Virus record (IMG/VR): IMGVR_UViG_3300020131_000074
Coordinates: 1 to 21,579 of that record
Source of the DNA: a virus
Reading direction: 5' to 3' (one strand)
DNA: 21,579 bases
Shown: positions 21,432-21,579 of the stretch, piece by piece
How positions within the stretch are numbered: the stretch's first letter is position 1
How the letters are laid out: every line of letters begins with the position of its first letter
The notes under the pieces: model-generated
What the model was told of the DNA's origin: nothing
Database searches by the model: none
What the model saw: the letters and a program-made list of their open reading frames with translations, nothing else
Translations under genes and position numbers: made by a program

Positions 21432-21579
21432 CTACGCCGCCTTGCCGATCAGCCGCCTCAGGGCGAGGCCTTTTTCGATCTGTTCCCTTAAGTCCGCTTC
21501 GGTCAGGTTCCTGGAGCGGTAATAGCTCAGAAGATCGTCGAAGCAGTCGAGCCGCTTGAGGTTTTTCATGACCTCCCGC
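21432..21579 (-). CDS. Small basic ORF upstream of the integrase, open at the window edge
   Basis: Reading the minus strand from the right edge, an ORF runs to a stop 19 nt before the integrase. If the ATG at 21569 is the start it encodes 45 residues (MKNLKRLDCF to LRRLIGKAA). A GGGAGG lies only about two bases before that ATG, which is tight. The frame is open to the edge, so the true start may lie outside. The composition (helical, NLTEADLREQIEKGLALRRL) would suit a small regulatory or DNA-binding protein, and excisionase-like genes often precede an integrase. No family is recognised. Confidence 0.45.
   Translation of the reverse strand, partial: REVMKNLKRLDCFDDLLSYYRSRNLTEADLREQIEKGLALRRLIGKAA

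Overview
The window is one side of a temperate siphophage genome (free phage or prophage), with GC of roughly 60% over most of its length. A host in the high-GC Gammaproteobacteria, or a related proteobacterium, is suggested by three things: a FimT/GspH-type pseudopilin, a DUF4124-like motif inside the tape measure, and a tRNA-Met 3' half used as attachment site. I cannot name the species. The phage reads as long-tailed and non-contractile: there is one tail-tube gene, no sheath, and a 1840-residue tape measure that would span a tail of about 270-280 nm at the usual 0.15 nm per residue.

Layout, left to right. (1) 1-2224: a fibre/adhesin block. The 3' part of a gene of ~305-residue right-handed beta-helix modules has lower GC and different codon use. 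It runs, through an apparent -1 frameshift in a G-rich stretch near 1046-1056, into an Ala/Gly/Ser/Thr-rich protein built of 20-residue repeats. (2) 2214-5069: small, tightly packed genes (TGATG, TAGTG and ATGA junctions) in the position of the head-tail connector, stopper and tail terminator, with two unrecognised small proteins before them and a basic 284-residue protein after them. (3) 5070-6055: the major tail tube gene with its own probable promoter, dyad symmetry and 5' stem-loop, closed by a strong intrinsic terminator. (4) 6069-12164: probable tail chaperone and the giant tape measure. (5) 12164-19607: tail-tip proteins, including a discoidin/LamG-like adhesin, an 893-residue hub with an inserted carbohydrate-binding domain, and three further minor tail proteins. 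Most are joined by 1-4 nt overlaps or short gaps, so this is one late operon.

(6) 19604-20143, minus strand: a type IV pilin-like gene (FimT/GspH family) sits alone, convergent with the tail operon, and looks like a lysogenic-conversion cargo gene. (7) 20144-20404: an attachment region. It holds the 3' 48 nt of a tRNA-Met(CAT) gene with its terminator, flanked on both sides by paired GTGTCWA repeats 11 bp apart, which are likely integrase arm sites. (8) 20405-21579, minus strand: a P2-like tyrosine integrase and a small ORF that is open at the window edge. Only a tRNA 3' half lies between the cargo gene and the integrase, and no 5' half is present. The window therefore shows an attP-type arrangement (free or circular phage) or a junction between two tandem prophages, not a simple attL or attR.

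No capsid, packaging, lysis, replication or repressor genes are in the window. I see no CRISPR array, insertion sequence or complete tRNA gene.
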